Source of the DNA: Arcobacteraceae bacterium
Lineage (GTDB): Bacteria > Campylobacterota > Campylobacteria > Campylobacterales > Arcobacteraceae
Direction of reading: 5' to 3'
Length of the DNA stretch: 64,000 nt
NCBI GenBank assembly: GCA_023138835.1
Contig: JAGLOP010000006.1
Location: 62,001-126,000, forward strand
The position numbers and the translations under genes are program-made. The notes below the pieces were generated by a model. The model had not been told where the DNA came from, did not search any database, and worked only from the letters and a program-made list of their open reading frames with translations. Of this stretch, positions 1-11,096 are shown piece after piece (the stretch's first letter is position 1; the number at the start of each line of letters is the position of its first letter).

Positions 1-2747
1 TCTTTATCTTTATTTGAAGCTTTAATCTTTTCATATTCTTCCTCTCCAAATTCCTTAATAAACAACTCTTTTATTGAGACCTCTTTATCTTTCTTATCAA
101 TTAGACTCATAAGCATCTCTTTTTGAAATACTAATAAATCATTTTTTTCATCATAAACTGGGTTTACTTTCAATGATAAGTTTGGTTTTTTATTTAATGC
201 TTTTGCCAAAGTATCTAATTTTTCTTTTTGTGTTGGTATTATAGTTGCCACCCCATAATCAAAATCTATACTGCCTAATTCATCAGAATCAATACCAAAT
301 AAAGAACCTAAAAATCTAAAAGGTGCCGTTACAATATTTGTGATTATATTCCCTACTGCACTCCAAATAGCTCCGCCTAATTGAAAATCTGGATTATCTA
401 TATCCCCTTTTACAGGCACATCTACTTCGATAAAACCGTCACTATCTTCTAATAAAGCTATAAATAAACCTATTGGTAAATCAACCGCATCTTTACTTTC
501 AATTTTTTCACCTAAAGTTAAATTTTTTATTCTCATATTGTTTGTACTGTTTAATTTAGAATTTCTAATTTGATAATTTAAATCCAACCACAATTTACCT
601 TTATCAATTTTATTTCCAATAAATTTAGTTGAATATGGTGAAAATGAGGTTATATCTAAATTTTCAAAATCAACTTTTACATCTGTTCGTTTTTTAAAAT
701 TGACTAAATTTATATCTCCAACTATAGTTGCCATCCCATACTCATCAACTATACCATTTAGTTTCAATTTTGTATGAGCATCATTTGATGATATATCTTT
801 TATATTCGCTTTTAAACTATGAATTTTTGTTGCAAAATATAAAGGGAGGGAAAAATCTGAAAAATTAGTTTTACTATTTTTTAATTCAAACTCTTTAATA
901 AAATATTTAAAATCAGAAGTTGTTGTTTGCTCTTCTTTTTCTTTTACATCTTTTGATGGAATAAGATTATCAAGATTTGTTGTTGAATCTTCGGCAATAG
1001 CTATTTTTGAATAAGCAGTATTCAAAGTTACTTTTTTGATATTCAAATTATTTGGTTTAAAAGTTAATTTATCTACTTTTAGTTGTTTAAAAGAAGCTAC
1101 TCTTTGATTTGTCAAACTATGAAATATATCAATTTTATCAAGTGATATATCTGCCGTTATATTTGGAAGAAATTCTTTTTTGCCTTTTTTTAGCTTTACA
1201 TTAATATTGTTGTTTAATAAACCACTTTTTAAATCAATATTTACAAACTCTTTTAAATAAGGCAGATAAGGTACAAGTGTCATATCTTTTGTTTTTATAT
1301 TTAAATCTAAATTTAACGGTTCAACAACTACCATACCTTTTGTAGTAATAGTACCTTTTTTTGGAGCATCAAGTGATAAGTTAAATACAATTGGTACAGT
1401 TTTATCTAATGTAAGGGCATCTACTTTTGCATTTATATTTTTAATCTTTAACTGTATTGGTGTTTTTTTTGTTAAGTCATTAAATATAAAACTTGCATCT
1501 TTTATCTTAACATTTTTTGCTAATAAATCTATATCTTTATCTTCTTTTTGTTTATTGATATTTATTTGTTTTATATTATTTGTTAAAGTTGTTACATTTG
1601 CTTTTAAATCTTTATTCTCATAATTAACATCATTTAATAAAATATTTGTATCGTCAATAATTACTTTTAAATTATCATTTTTAAAGTTTACATCATAAGC
1701 TAAATTTGTATCAAGTTTATTTATATTTAGTAAAAAATCTTTTGTTCCATTGATATCTTGATATGGTCTGTTTATTTTTATATCTTGCATTGATAATTTA
1801 CCATTTAATTTTATATCAAGTAAATCAATATCTTTTTCTATATTTATTTGTTCAACTCTGTTTCTTAACATACCAAGATCAATATTTATATCTTTTTGTT
1901 TATATTTTATATTTTTTGTAAAAATATCTATATCATTTATACTTATCTTTAAATTGTCATCTTTGACTGCAATTTTATATCTAAAATAAAGATCAATTCT
2001 CTCTCCGCTTAAATCAAAATCTACATCATCTTTAATATATGTATATATTTTATCAACTCTAAGATTGTCCAAACTAAAACTACCCTCCAGTTTCACCGGA
2101 TTTAGACTTAATGATGAATTTATTTTAACTACAGCTGTATTTGTAATATCGGTTATAACTATCAATTTACCTTTGCTATTTGGCACTAAAGATAAATTTT
2201 GCACATTTATATCAAACTTTTTTGTTTTTATTTCAAATGGGGAAGATTTAGAATTGTCAATAAAAACAATTCTGCTGTCTATGAGTTTTATATCCTTTAT
2301 TTTTACAATTACAGGAGTTGAAATCTTTTCAGTCTCTTCAGCTTTAGCTGTTTTATCTTTATTTAAAAAATCCAAAATATATTGAAAATTTGTCACCTTT
2401 TGCCGGTCTAAAATAGTATTTGTTTTTAAATCTTTCATATAAATGGATTGAATTACAAAAACATCTGTAAAGATACTTTTAAATTCAAAATCCAGTCCAA
2501 ATTTATTGAAGAATAAGAGAGTTTTATTTTTATCATCTTGAATTAACAAATTTGTTAATTCTACTTCAAAAGTATATGGATTGATATATACTCTTTCCAA
2601 ATACCCATTTGCACTTGTAAAAGTTTTAAGAGTTTTTGAGAAATTTGCTTGTATAAAATATGGTAATATCACAAAACCAAGAAGTGTATATATAACTACT
2701 AAAGCAACTATTATCTTTAAAACAATTGATTTATATAATTTTTTCAT
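1..2747 (-). CDS. DUF748/AsmA-like large envelope protein (C-terminus beyond window edge)
   Basis: Open minus-strand frame from ATG at 2747..2745 to the window edge (absent from ORF track because it is open). My translation starts MKKLYKSIVLKIIVALVVIYTLLGFVILPYFIQANFSKTLKTFTSANGYLERVYINPYTFEVELTNL, an N-terminal TM followed by a DUF748-like pattern. Confidence 0.75.
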   Translation of the reverse strand, partial: MKKLYKSIVLKIIVALVVIYTLLGFVILPYFIQANFSKTLKTFTSANGYLERVYINPYTFEVELTNLLIQDDKNKTLLFFNKFGLDFEFKSIFTDVFVIQSIYMKDLKTNTILDRQKVTNFQYILDFLNKDKTAKAEETEKISTPVIVKIKDIKLIDSRIVFIDNSKSSPFEIKTKKFDINVQNLSLVPNSKGKLIVITDITNTAVVKINSSLSLNPVKLEGSFSLDNLRVDKIYTYIKDDVDFDLSGERIDLYFRYKIAVKDDNLKISINDIDIFTKNIKYKQKDINIDLGMLRNRVEQINIEKDIDLLDIKLNGKLSMQDIKINRPYQDINGTKDFLLNINKLDTNLAYDVNFKNDNLKVIIDDTNILLNDVNYENKDLKANVTTLTNNIKQININKQKEDKDIDLLAKNVKIKDASFIFNDLTKKTPIQLKIKNINAKVDALTLDKTVPIVFNLSLDAPKKGTITTKGMVVVEPLNLDLNIKTKDMTLVPYLPYLKEFVNIDLKSGLLNNNINVKLKKGKKEFLPNITADISLDKIDIFHSLTNQRVASFKQLKVDKLTFKPNNLNIKKVTLNTAYSKIAIAEDSTTNLDNLIPSKDVKEKEEQTTTSDFKYFIKEFELKNSKTNFSDFSLPLYFATKIHSLKANIKDISSNDAHTKLKLNGIVDEYGMATIVGDINLVNFKKRTDVKVDFENLDITSFSPYSTKFIGNKIDKGKLWLDLNYQIRNSKLNSTNNMRIKNLTLGEKIESKDAVDLPIGLFIALLEDSDGFIEVDVPVKGDIDNPDFQLGGAIWSAVGNIITNIVTAPFRFLGSLFGIDSDELGSIDFDYGVATIIPTQKEKLDTLAKALNKKPNLSLKVNPVYDEKNDLLVFQKEMLMSLIDKKDKEVSIKELFIKEFGEEEYEKIKASNKDK

Positions 2748-2771
2748 ATTTTAGTACCTTACTGATATTAA

Positions 2772-3593
2772 TTATATCCAAATATTATCAATCAATCTAG
2801 TATTATCAACTTTAACGGCGATTAAAATAATTGTATTTTTTAACTCTATTTTTTCTATTCTTTCAAATTTTTGATTTACAATGGATATATATTCAATATC
2901 CATTTGTTGTAAAACTTTACCCATAGCAGTAATTATCTCATCACAATCCAAACAATTTTTTGCCACTAAATTAGAGGCGATTCTTAATGACTTAGATATA
3001 TTTAAAGACAGTTCTCGTTGAGGCTTGGTTAAATAAATATTTCTACTACTCATGGCTAGTCCATCTGATTCTCTTATGATATCACACTCAACAATATTGA
3101 TATCCAAAAACAGGTCGTCTACCATTTGCTTGATCAAACTTAACTGTTGAGCATCTTTTTTACCAAAATAAGCATTGTCAGGTTGAACTATATTAAAAAG
3201 TTTAAGCACAATTTGAAGTACACCGTCAAAATGCTCAGGCCGCCTTTGCCCTTCCAAAGTATAACTTCTTAAAATTGGAGCTTTAATTAAAACTTCGTCA
3301 TTGCCATACATCATATTTATATTTGGGGTGAAAAGTATATCTACTTTGCAAAGTTCACAAATCTTTTTATCTACTTCCATTTTGACAGGATAACTGTCTA
3401 AATCTTCACCGGCTAAAAACTGAGTAGGATTTACAAAAATAGACACCACAACAATATCATTTTCCTCTTTAGCTTTTTTAATCAAAGAGATATGCCCATC
3501 ATGCAATGCACCCATAGTAGGGACGAAACCAACAGTAGCTTTGGTATTTTTAATAATATTTCTTAAATCTTGTATTGTATTTATTATATTCAT
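2772..3593 (-). CDS. panC: pantothenate synthetase
   Basis: VGFVPTMGALHDGHISLIKKAK, FVNPTQF, YFGKKDAQQL, SSRNIYL motifs; 273 aa. Confidence 0.96.
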   Translation of the reverse strand: MNIINTIQDLRNIIKNTKATVGFVPTMGALHDGHISLIKKAKEENDIVVVSIFVNPTQFLAGEDLDSYPVKMEVDKKICELCKVDILFTPNINMMYGNDEVLIKAPILRSYTLEGQRRPEHFDGVLQIVLKLFNIVQPDNAYFGKKDAQQLSLIKQMVDDLFLDINIVECDIIRESDGLAMSSRNIYLTKPQRELSLNISKSLRIASNLVAKNCLDCDEIITAMGKVLQQMDIEYISIVNQKFERIEKIELKNTIILIAVKVDNTRLIDNIWI

Positions 3594-3662
3594 AAGTTTA
3601 TTATATCACATAATAATTATTAACTCTTTTACACAACAAAAAATATTTTAAATCTTTTATGA

Positions 3663-3668
3663 TATAAT
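3663..3668 (+). promoter_or_regulatory. putative sigma70 -10 box (TATAAT) upstream of Fur-family gene
   Basis: TATAAT about 28 nt before the ATG at 3696; no experimental support. Confidence 0.35.
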
Positions 3669-3695
3669 GAGATATAACGACAAAAGGGTATTAAG

Positions 3696-4136
3696 ATGCA
3701 GGATAATTCTGAAATAATCGATAAATTAAAACAAATTATCAAAGAGAAAGGTTTAAAATATACAAAGCAAAGAGAGATTATCTTTGAAACTATTTTAAAT
3801 AGTGACGCACACCTTAACGCAGATGAACTTAATATGATTATCGGTCAAAAATACCCAGATGAAAAAATAGGAATTGCAACTATTTATAGAGCTTTAGCAT
3901 TTTTGGAAGAATCAAACCTTATCTCTTCAATCGCTTTAGACAAAGATGGTAAAAAATTTGAACCAAATACAAAAACACATCATGATCACTTAATCTGTGT
4001 AAAATGTAATAAAATAATAGAATTTTTAGATACTCAAATTGAGAGAAAACAAGAAAAAATAGCTAAGGAAAATGGCTTCAAACTTTTAAATCATACTATG
4101 TATTTATACGGTGTTTGTAAAGATTGCCAAGATTAA
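3696..4136 (+). CDS. Fur family transcriptional regulator
   Basis: KYTKQREIIFETIL; IATIYRALAFLEE; HHDHLICVKCNKIIEF; C-terminal CKDC metal motif. Confidence 0.9.
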   Translation: MQDNSEIIDKLKQIIKEKGLKYTKQREIIFETILNSDAHLNADELNMIIGQKYPDEKIGIATIYRALAFLEESNLISSIALDKDGKKFEPNTKTHHDHLICVKCNKIIEFLDTQIERKQEKIAKENGFKLLNHTMYLYGVCKDCQD

Positions 4137-4158
4137 AAATAAATTCATATAAAATCTT

Positions 4159-7100
4159 ATGATAAAATCACTTATAAAATTTGGACTAGAAAAACCAATA
4201 CTCAATTATATGCTGCTTCTATTTATCTTTATGTTATCGGTATTTTCATACTTCAAAATACCAAAAGAGATATTTCCACCTTCCTCTCTTGATGCTATAT
4301 CAATAACCGGTAATTATGCAGGTTCCAGTAGTGATATGCTTGATCTTATGGCTGTATCTAAAATAGAAGATGACTTGGCAAATGTCAATGAAGCTGATAC
4401 TATATCCACTATTATAAAATCTGGTTTTTTTAATATAAAAATAGATTTAAAAAGTGACTATAAAGTAAATGAAGTTATTGATGATATAAAAGATATAGTC
4501 TCAAAAACAAAAGCAGATTTGCCAAATGATATGGAAGAACCTATAGTAAAAGAGGTAACGCACTCTTTTCCTTTAATTACCGTTGCGATATACGGTGATA
4601 AAACCAAAGAGCAGTTGCTTCAAGTGGCAAATAATATTAAAGATAAATTAAATCATCTAAATGATTTGAGCAGTATAACTATTTGGGGTGATAGTGATAA
4701 GGAGTTGCTTATCACTTTTGATGAATCCAAAATAGACGGCTTTGGATTAGATAAAACCGCTGTTATTAATGCAATTACACAGATGAGCTCAATATTTCCT
4801 GCAGGTATAATTAAAGATATAGGAACTCACTATTATCTTAGCAGTCAAAATGGCGAGAAAGATTTATCTAAACTGAAAAATTCTATTATAAAAATAGGTG
4901 ATACTCATATATATCTAAAAGATATAGCAAATATCTCATATACACTTGCAGATGTAAACAACATCTCACATTTTAACGGTAAACCAAATATCTCTATAGG
5001 GATAAACAAAGGGACTTCCGGAGATGCTATTGCTCTTGTAAAACAAATCAAAGATATACTAAAAAATGAATCAGCTAAATATAATGATATAAAATTTGAC
5101 ACCTACACAGACACATCTGTTTGGATAAAAAACAGACTTAATACTGTTGTTTCAAATATATTATTTGGGATAATTTTACTCTCTATTGCTCTGTTTTTCT
5201 TTATAAATATAAGAATTGCATTTGTAGTAGCTATTGGAATACCAACAAGTTTTATGATAGGACTTATAAGTGCCCAATATTTGGGGTATAGTTTAAATAT
5301 GCTTTCACTTTTAGGAGCATTGTTAGCCCTTGGTATGCTCGTAGATGAGGCTATTGTTGTTGGGGAAAATATATATAGACATATAGAGATGGGGAAAGAT
5401 AAGATGAGTGCGGCTATTGATGGAGCTGTTGAGATGTATCCGGCTGTTTTAACGGCAACTGCCACAACTATATTTGCTTTTTTACCTATTTTACTTATGA
5501 CCGGAGAGATTGGCGTATTTATGCGGATTTTGCCTATTATGATATCTGTTTTACTTCTTAGTTCTTTGATTGAAGCATTTTTCTTTTTACCTTTGCACGC
5601 AAAACATACATTCAAAGCAAACAAAGATGGTAAAAAAGCGGATACATTTTGGGATAAAAACAAACAATTGTATAAAGTTCTATTGGACTTTGTATTAAAA
5701 TGGAAATATCTATCTATAATACTTTTAGTTAGTTTTATAGCTATCTCAACTTTTAGTTTGATAAAAATATTAAAATTCGAATTTATGCCAAAGTTTGATA
5801 CGACACAGGTTTATATCTCAGGTTCAGTTGGTGTCGGTCATAGTATAAAAGAGACTGAAAAAATAGTAACGGCATTAGAAAAAAAGATACTTAGGAACTT
5901 TGAGTTAGGTGATGAGATAGATTCTATCAGTTCAGTTATTGGGCTGAAACTAGATGGAAAACAACTACCTCAAAATGAGGAATTTTATTTTCATCTATTT
6001 ATAAATCTTCAAGAAAGGGCTCCGTCAAACTTTTTTAATATTTATATCAATCCAATTTTAAGTCCAAAATACGATGCTACAGATATGACAAGAGTTCAAT
6101 CAGCACAAACAATTGCCGATAATATGACTAAAGTATTAAAAGATGAATTAACATCTTCTACATATGATGAGATAAAAATATATGTACCGGGTACTGGAAT
6201 AGTAAAATATGATATTGAATTAGCTTTGAGTGGAGCTAATCAAGAGGAAGCTTCTAAAGCAATTACTCTTATCAAAAATAAATTGTCGAAAATTAATGGT
6301 GTTACAAATATAGCAGATGATATACTTTTGGGAAATATTGATTTAAAATTCACTGTAAACAGTTATGGGCAAAGTTTAGGATTCAATGAAACAAATATCG
6401 TAAACAGTTTAAAACCATACTATTTTAAAGGCTCTTTTGGCAAAATGTATGATGAAACAGGGATAGTGGATATAGTATTTCAAAGTAAAAATAAAGATGA
6501 TAAAAGTTCACTTAGTGATTTTGAGTTAAATATACCAAACAGTGCTCAAAAGATATTGTTAAAAGATGTTGTAGCGTTTAGAAATATTCCAAGTCTTAGT
6601 CAAATATTTAAAGAAGACGGCACACGAATTCAAAGTATAACTGCCTCACTTAATAATACAACAAGTGATGAAGTATATACAGAACTGCAACCAACTTTGG
6701 ATACTTTAAGTAAAGATATCAAAGTGGATATCAAAGGGGAACAGCAAGAAAATAAACAGATACAACAAGAGATGGGTGAAGCGTTTGTTATAGCTTTGGT
6801 TTTAATCTTTATCTCTTTGGTTATGATGTTTGACAGCATAGTAAAATCATTTATAATTTTAAGCACTATCCCATTATCTATATTGGGTGTACTTATTGGG
6901 CATTTTATAATGGGGCTTAATCTTACAATGCCTGGACTTATTGGTATAGTCGGACTTGCCGGAGTTATTGTAAATGATGGTATTATTATGATGGATTTTA
7001 TACAAAAAGCTAAAACTTTAGAAGAGATGAAAAACCTAGCATTGCTTAGACTCAGACCAATACTTTTAACTTCACTTACTACAATACTGGGACTTAGTAC

Positions 7101-7245
7101 TCTAATATTTTTTGCATCAGGGCAATCACTTATTTTACAACCAATGGCCGTAGCACTTGGTTTTGGAATACTTTGGGCAACTATTTTAAACCTTTATTAT
7201 GTACCTATGTTGTATAGAATAATTTATTTAAGAAAAAAGAATTAA
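4159..7245 (+). CDS. RND family efflux transporter permease (AcrB/HAE1-like)
   Basis: 1028 aa; two sets of TM blocks; LLALGMLVDEAIVVGENIYRH and GLAGVIVNDGIIMMDF signatures. Confidence 0.93.
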   Translation: MIKSLIKFGLEKPILNYMLLLFIFMLSVFSYFKIPKEIFPPSSLDAISITGNYAGSSSDMLDLMAVSKIEDDLANVNEADTISTIIKSGFFNIKIDLKSDYKVNEVIDDIKDIVSKTKADLPNDMEEPIVKEVTHSFPLITVAIYGDKTKEQLLQVANNIKDKLNHLNDLSSITIWGDSDKELLITFDESKIDGFGLDKTAVINAITQMSSIFPAGIIKDIGTHYYLSSQNGEKDLSKLKNSIIKIGDTHIYLKDIANISYTLADVNNISHFNGKPNISIGINKGTSGDAIALVKQIKDILKNESAKYNDIKFDTYTDTSVWIKNRLNTVVSNILFGIILLSIALFFFINIRIAFVVAIGIPTSFMIGLISAQYLGYSLNMLSLLGALLALGMLVDEAIVVGENIYRHIEMGKDKMSAAIDGAVEMYPAVLTATATTIFAFLPILLMTGEIGVFMRILPIMISVLLLSSLIEAFFFLPLHAKHTFKANKDGKKADTFWDKNKQLYKVLLDFVLKWKYLSIILLVSFIAISTFSLIKILKFEFMPKFDTTQVYISGSVGVGHSIKETEKIVTALEKKILRNFELGDEIDSISSVIGLKLDGKQLPQNEEFYFHLFINLQERAPSNFFNIYINPILSPKYDATDMTRVQSAQTIADNMTKVLKDELTSSTYDEIKIYVPGTGIVKYDIELALSGANQEEASKAITLIKNKLSKINGVTNIADDILLGNIDLKFTVNSYGQSLGFNETNIVNSLKPYYFKGSFGKMYDETGIVDIVFQSKNKDDKSSLSDFELNIPNSAQKILLKDVVAFRNIPSLSQIFKEDGTRIQSITASLNNTTSDEVYTELQPTLDTLSKDIKVDIKGEQQENKQIQQEMGEAFVIALVLIFISLVMMFDSIVKSFIILSTIPLSILGVLIGHFIMGLNLTMPGLIGIVGLAGVIVNDGIIMMDFIQKAKTLEEMKNLALLRLRPILLTSLTTILGLSTLIFFASGQSLILQPMAVALGFGILWATILNLYYVPMLYRIIYLRKKN

Positions 7246-7341
7246 TACCAAAAAAAGAATATTTTATTTGGTATAAGAATATAAGAAGTAAAATAATAGT
7301 AAAATAGGGGTATAAAAATAAACACCTTTAGGATACGCACT

Positions 7342-8160
7342 ATGGATACAACACTTGCTGATAAGATAGATTCTTTACCACCCTTACCGAAAACAATTCT
7401 TGATCTTGAAGAATTCAAAAAATCAACAACTAAAAGTCCAGAAGATTTATTGATAATAATAGAAAAAGATCCTTTAATAGTTTCAACATTGTTAAAAGTG
7501 GCAAATTCTGCAATGTTTGGTTTTAACAGCAGTATTGAAACTTTAAGTAGAGCATTGGGTTTATTAGGTGTAAACTTTACTCTTTCTATTGCATTTGGTA
7601 GTGCAATTAAGAACTCACTTGACACTGATTTAAAGGCATATGACTTGAATAGTGATGATTTTATGAGAATTTCAAATATGGCTTCAAATCTTATATCACT
7701 TTGGATTTCAAGAGTTGATTTTAATTTAAAAGAGGAGCTTTTATTACCTGTATTTTTACAAGAAACCGGTAAATTTATTATCTCTGATTTAGCCAAAGAG
7801 CAAAAAAAGACTGATGACTTCTTAAAAACTTTAAGAAATAACAGTGATATTCCAAAAATAGAGAAAGAATTTTTTGATATAACAACTTCACAAATAACAG
7901 CTGCTATTTTTAAACATTGGAAATTAAGTGATAAGTTAATTTCTATGATTGAATATGTTGATGATATAGATAACTGTCCTGATAATTATAAAAAAGAAGC
8001 ACAAATTTTACATATTGCAAAAATTGCTTGTAATGTAATGGATCCTTTGAGTGATAAATCGTGTGAAGATGCTATAAAAAAAGCAGGTCAATTTGGTCTA
8101 AACACCTCAGCTTTAAAAAAAGCAATTGAAAAAATGCAAGATAGACTATTAGACGAATAA
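7342..8160 (+). CDS. HDOD domain-containing protein
   Basis: LPPLPKTILDLEEF...DPLIVSTLLKVANSAMFGFNSSIETLSRALGLLGVNF typical HDOD. Confidence 0.88.
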   Translation: MDTTLADKIDSLPPLPKTILDLEEFKKSTTKSPEDLLIIIEKDPLIVSTLLKVANSAMFGFNSSIETLSRALGLLGVNFTLSIAFGSAIKNSLDTDLKAYDLNSDDFMRISNMASNLISLWISRVDFNLKEELLLPVFLQETGKFIISDLAKEQKKTDDFLKTLRNNSDIPKIEKEFFDITTSQITAAIFKHWKLSDKLISMIEYVDDIDNCPDNYKKEAQILHIAKIACNVMDPLSDKSCEDAIKKAGQFGLNTSALKKAIEKMQDRLLDE

Positions 8161-8231
8161 AATATACTAAAATCTAAATTAACAAAAATAAAAGTTGTAA
8201 TTTTAAAAGTGTTATGGTAAAATAGTACATT

Positions 8232-10673
8232 ATGAATTATACAAGAATAATATACTCTTCTCTTTTTATTATTTTAACGGCTCTATTCTCTGGATGTGGA
8301 GGAGGTGGCGGTGGAACATCTGAAGGTTCTGCCGGCACTGCTATAAGTGGAATCTTTGAAGATTCACCTGTTAGCGGTCTTGAATATAGTTACGGTTCTA
8401 CAACCAGTATTACTGATGCTTCCGGTAAATTTACACATGATTCAGGAGCTGCTGTAACTTTTAATATAGGTCATGCCATCATTGGTACATCTTCATCATC
8501 AAATTTAAGTGGTTATAAATTTCCACAAGATTTGGCAGGTGTTGCTTTAGCAGATACAAATGCTTCAAAAGTTTTAAACATTGCAATATTTTTACAATCA
8601 CTTGATAGTAATAATAATCTTTCAGATGGAATTGATATAAATAGTACCATAACTAGCTGTTATAGTACTGGTGGCGATGCTAATTTAACATCTTCTACCT
8701 ATATACAAATTATGACTATTGCCGAACTAAATACTACAATACAAAATTGTAATGCTACTGCAATAGATTGGCTAACTGCACGGAATCATCTTGATAGCAC
8801 AATGATAGGTCATGGAATTGAACCACTATTAAATGTGCCAACTATTTCTAGCATTACACTTTTAGATTCTCCAAGTTTAAATGATACAAGTATAACATTT
8901 AGAGCAACTTTCAGTGAAAGTGTATCAAATATTGATATAAGTGATTTTAATACAACACTTACAGGTAGTGCTGATGGGATTATATCTTCTGTCAGCAGCA
9001 GTAGCGGCAGTAGTGTAGATATTACTGTTTCTAGTATATCTGGTGACGGTACTTTAAAACTTAATCTTAAAACAACACATAATCTAATAGACAGTCATAG
9101 TAATAGTCTAAGTGGTGGATATACAAGTGGTTCTACTCACACTTTAGATTTAGTTGCACCTCAAATAAGTAGTGTAGATATGCCTGCTAATGCAACTTAT
9201 AGCTCGGGAGTTAGTTTGGATTTTACAGTTAATGTTGATGAAAATGTAACTGTTGTAGGTACTCCAAGATTAATATTGGATATTGGAGGTACTGAAAAAT
9301 ATGCAGACTATAATAGCAGTGAAAGTAATTCAACTTCTTTAAAATTTAAATATATTACAGAAACTGGGCTAGAGGATTATACGGGAATAGATTTGAACTC
9401 AACAATAAGTTTAATTAGTAGCTCTATAAAAGATAATGCTACAAATGATATAAATACAACTTTAACTACTAGTGGAGTACAAGCTGGAATAAAAATAGAT
9501 ACCGCACCTCCTGTATTTCAAAATGATGATACACTTAGTAGATGTGAGAATAAAACTGATATAAATTTTGATATAAATGCAACTGATGGAAGTGCTATTA
9601 CATATAGTGTGATTAATGATTTAAACAGTAGTGAGTTTAATTATCTCAATAGTAATCAAACTATAGGAAGCTTTATAACTGCACCTAATTATGAATCTAC
9701 AACAAGTTATCAAGTTACAATAAAAGCCACAGATGCTGCTGGAAATGAAGCTAATCAGACAATTACTATAAGTGTGCTAGATAAAGACTATGAAGATAAT
9801 GACCTATATTTAAAATATGTGGTTTACGATAATAATCTTACCTCAGGAACTGTAAGTGATGACATAGCTTATATATATTTTAGTAAGAGAGTGGATGTAA
9901 ATGAAAGTGAACCTGCCGCATTAAATTTATCTAGTCCAATTAGTGACTATAATATCAATGTAGCAGGTTCAATAATTAATGTTACCTCTTCTACTTATAG
10001 TAATACATTATTTGATAGTCAAAAAATAATTATAGATACAGGATCAGAATTTGATGTAAATGGTTCATTGCCAGATACAAACTTATCAATTAAAATCTAT
10101 CAAATAAGAGATTGGGATGATGATGAAGACTGTAGATTTTATCCAACTGATTATAATCAGACTGTTGCTATCAAGATTGAGTATGTTCTAAAAACAGATC
10201 AAAATGATGGAGGATATGAAGATGATGGAGATAGAAATACAAATTTATTTGAAGATAAAAAATATTCTAGCGGTGTAACGCGTAACTATTCTAGAAATGA
10301 CACAAATGGAACAGTTATTGACCACATTATGCAATTAATGTGGCAAGATGATACAAATACAACAAAAGACTTTAATGATGCTATAACATATTGTAATGAT
10401 TTAAATTTAAGTAACTATTCTGATTGGAGACTGTCATCAATTAAAGAATTATCTACATTAATTAGTTATAACAGGCTTGATTCTAATTGGATTAGTGATA
10501 CTTTTATAAATCATAAAAATAAAAAATATTGGTCATCTACAAGTAATGATAGTTCCCCTGGTAATGGTTGGTATATAAATTTTGATAATGATACTAGTGA
10601 TACTGGCGGAGAAATTATGCATTTTATTAAAAGCGAGTTTATAAATGTGAGGTGTGTTAGAAATGTTAATTAA
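8232..10673 (+). CDS. surface lipoprotein with Ig/cadherin-like repeats and C-terminal DUF1566 (Lcl C-terminal) domain
   Basis: Lipobox LFSGC followed by GGGGGG; repeated beta-rich segments; C-term IDHIMQLMWQDD...DWRLSSIKELSTLISY...YWSSTS...VRCVRN is DUF1566-like. Confidence 0.75.
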   Translation: MNYTRIIYSSLFIILTALFSGCGGGGGGTSEGSAGTAISGIFEDSPVSGLEYSYGSTTSITDASGKFTHDSGAAVTFNIGHAIIGTSSSSNLSGYKFPQDLAGVALADTNASKVLNIAIFLQSLDSNNNLSDGIDINSTITSCYSTGGDANLTSSTYIQIMTIAELNTTIQNCNATAIDWLTARNHLDSTMIGHGIEPLLNVPTISSITLLDSPSLNDTSITFRATFSESVSNIDISDFNTTLTGSADGIISSVSSSSGSSVDITVSSISGDGTLKLNLKTTHNLIDSHSNSLSGGYTSGSTHTLDLVAPQISSVDMPANATYSSGVSLDFTVNVDENVTVVGTPRLILDIGGTEKYADYNSSESNSTSLKFKYITETGLEDYTGIDLNSTISLISSSIKDNATNDINTTLTTSGVQAGIKIDTAPPVFQNDDTLSRCENKTDINFDINATDGSAITYSVINDLNSSEFNYLNSNQTIGSFITAPNYESTTSYQVTIKATDAAGNEANQTITISVLDKDYEDNDLYLKYVVYDNNLTSGTVSDDIAYIYFSKRVDVNESEPAALNLSSPISDYNINVAGSIINVTSSTYSNTLFDSQKIIIDTGSEFDVNGSLPDTNLSIKIYQIRDWDDDEDCRFYPTDYNQTVAIKIEYVLKTDQNDGGYEDDGDRNTNLFEDKKYSSGVTRNYSRNDTNGTVIDHIMQLMWQDDTNTTKDFNDAITYCNDLNLSNYSDWRLSSIKELSTLISYNRLDSNWISDTFINHKNKKYWSSTSNDSSPGNGWYINFDNDTSDTGGEIMHFIKSEFINVRCVRNVN

Positions 10674-11094
10674 AAAAATATTTATAATATTATTCCTAAA
10701 TATTATTGCGGTTGCAGATTTTATTAGGAGTGACATAGGCATAGTTGTTGATACAAATACCGGGTTAATATGGCAAGATAATAACACCGATACTTTATCA
10801 AGCTGGGAAATTGCTGTAACAGAGTTTGGTAGATGCAAAACACTTACATTAGCTGGACTTGAATGGAGACTACCAAATATTAATGAATTAAAAACATTAA
10901 TCAACTATGATACATCAGCACCAGCAACATACAATGAATTTGTAAATACTTCTTTAAACCATTATGTAACTTCCACAACATATATGCCAGACACAAGTAA
11001 AGTTTGGTATATACAATTTAGTACAGGTGAAGTTTTATATAAAGAAAAAACAGGAGAAGGTCCATATTACTACAAATGTGTATCTAATAGATAA
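10654..11094 (+). CDS. DUF1566 (Lcl C-terminal) domain protein, secreted
   Basis: Signal-like N-term; TGLIWQDN...EWRLPNINELKTLINYD...KCVSNR; start probably ATG 10663 preceded by GAGG rather than GTG 10654. Confidence 0.75.
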   Translation: MLEMLIKKIFIILFLNIIAVADFIRSDIGIVVDTNTGLIWQDNNTDTLSSWEIAVTEFGRCKTLTLAGLEWRLPNINELKTLINYDTSAPATYNEFVNTSLNHYVTSTTYMPDTSKVWYIQFSTGEVLYKEKTGEGPYYYKCVSNR

Positions 11095-11096
11095 TA

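Noticed and set aside
2065-2385. 106-aa + ORF
   Set aside because: Lies antisense inside the open DUF748-like frame 1..2747.
5103-5663. 186-aa minus ORF opposite the RND transporter (also 4905..5102, 6630..6866)
   Set aside because: Antisense reading of a clear RND permease gene.
7245-7274. Inverted repeat ATACCAAA...TTTGGTAT after the RND gene
   Set aside because: Long AT loop (14 nt) and no following T-run; too weak to call a terminator.
7242-7796. 184-aa minus ORF opposite the HDOD gene
   Set aside because: Antisense to a clear HDOD domain protein; no recognisable motif.
10533-10904. 123-aa minus ORF over the DUF1566 junction
   Set aside because: Overlaps two better supported + strand genes; no motif.
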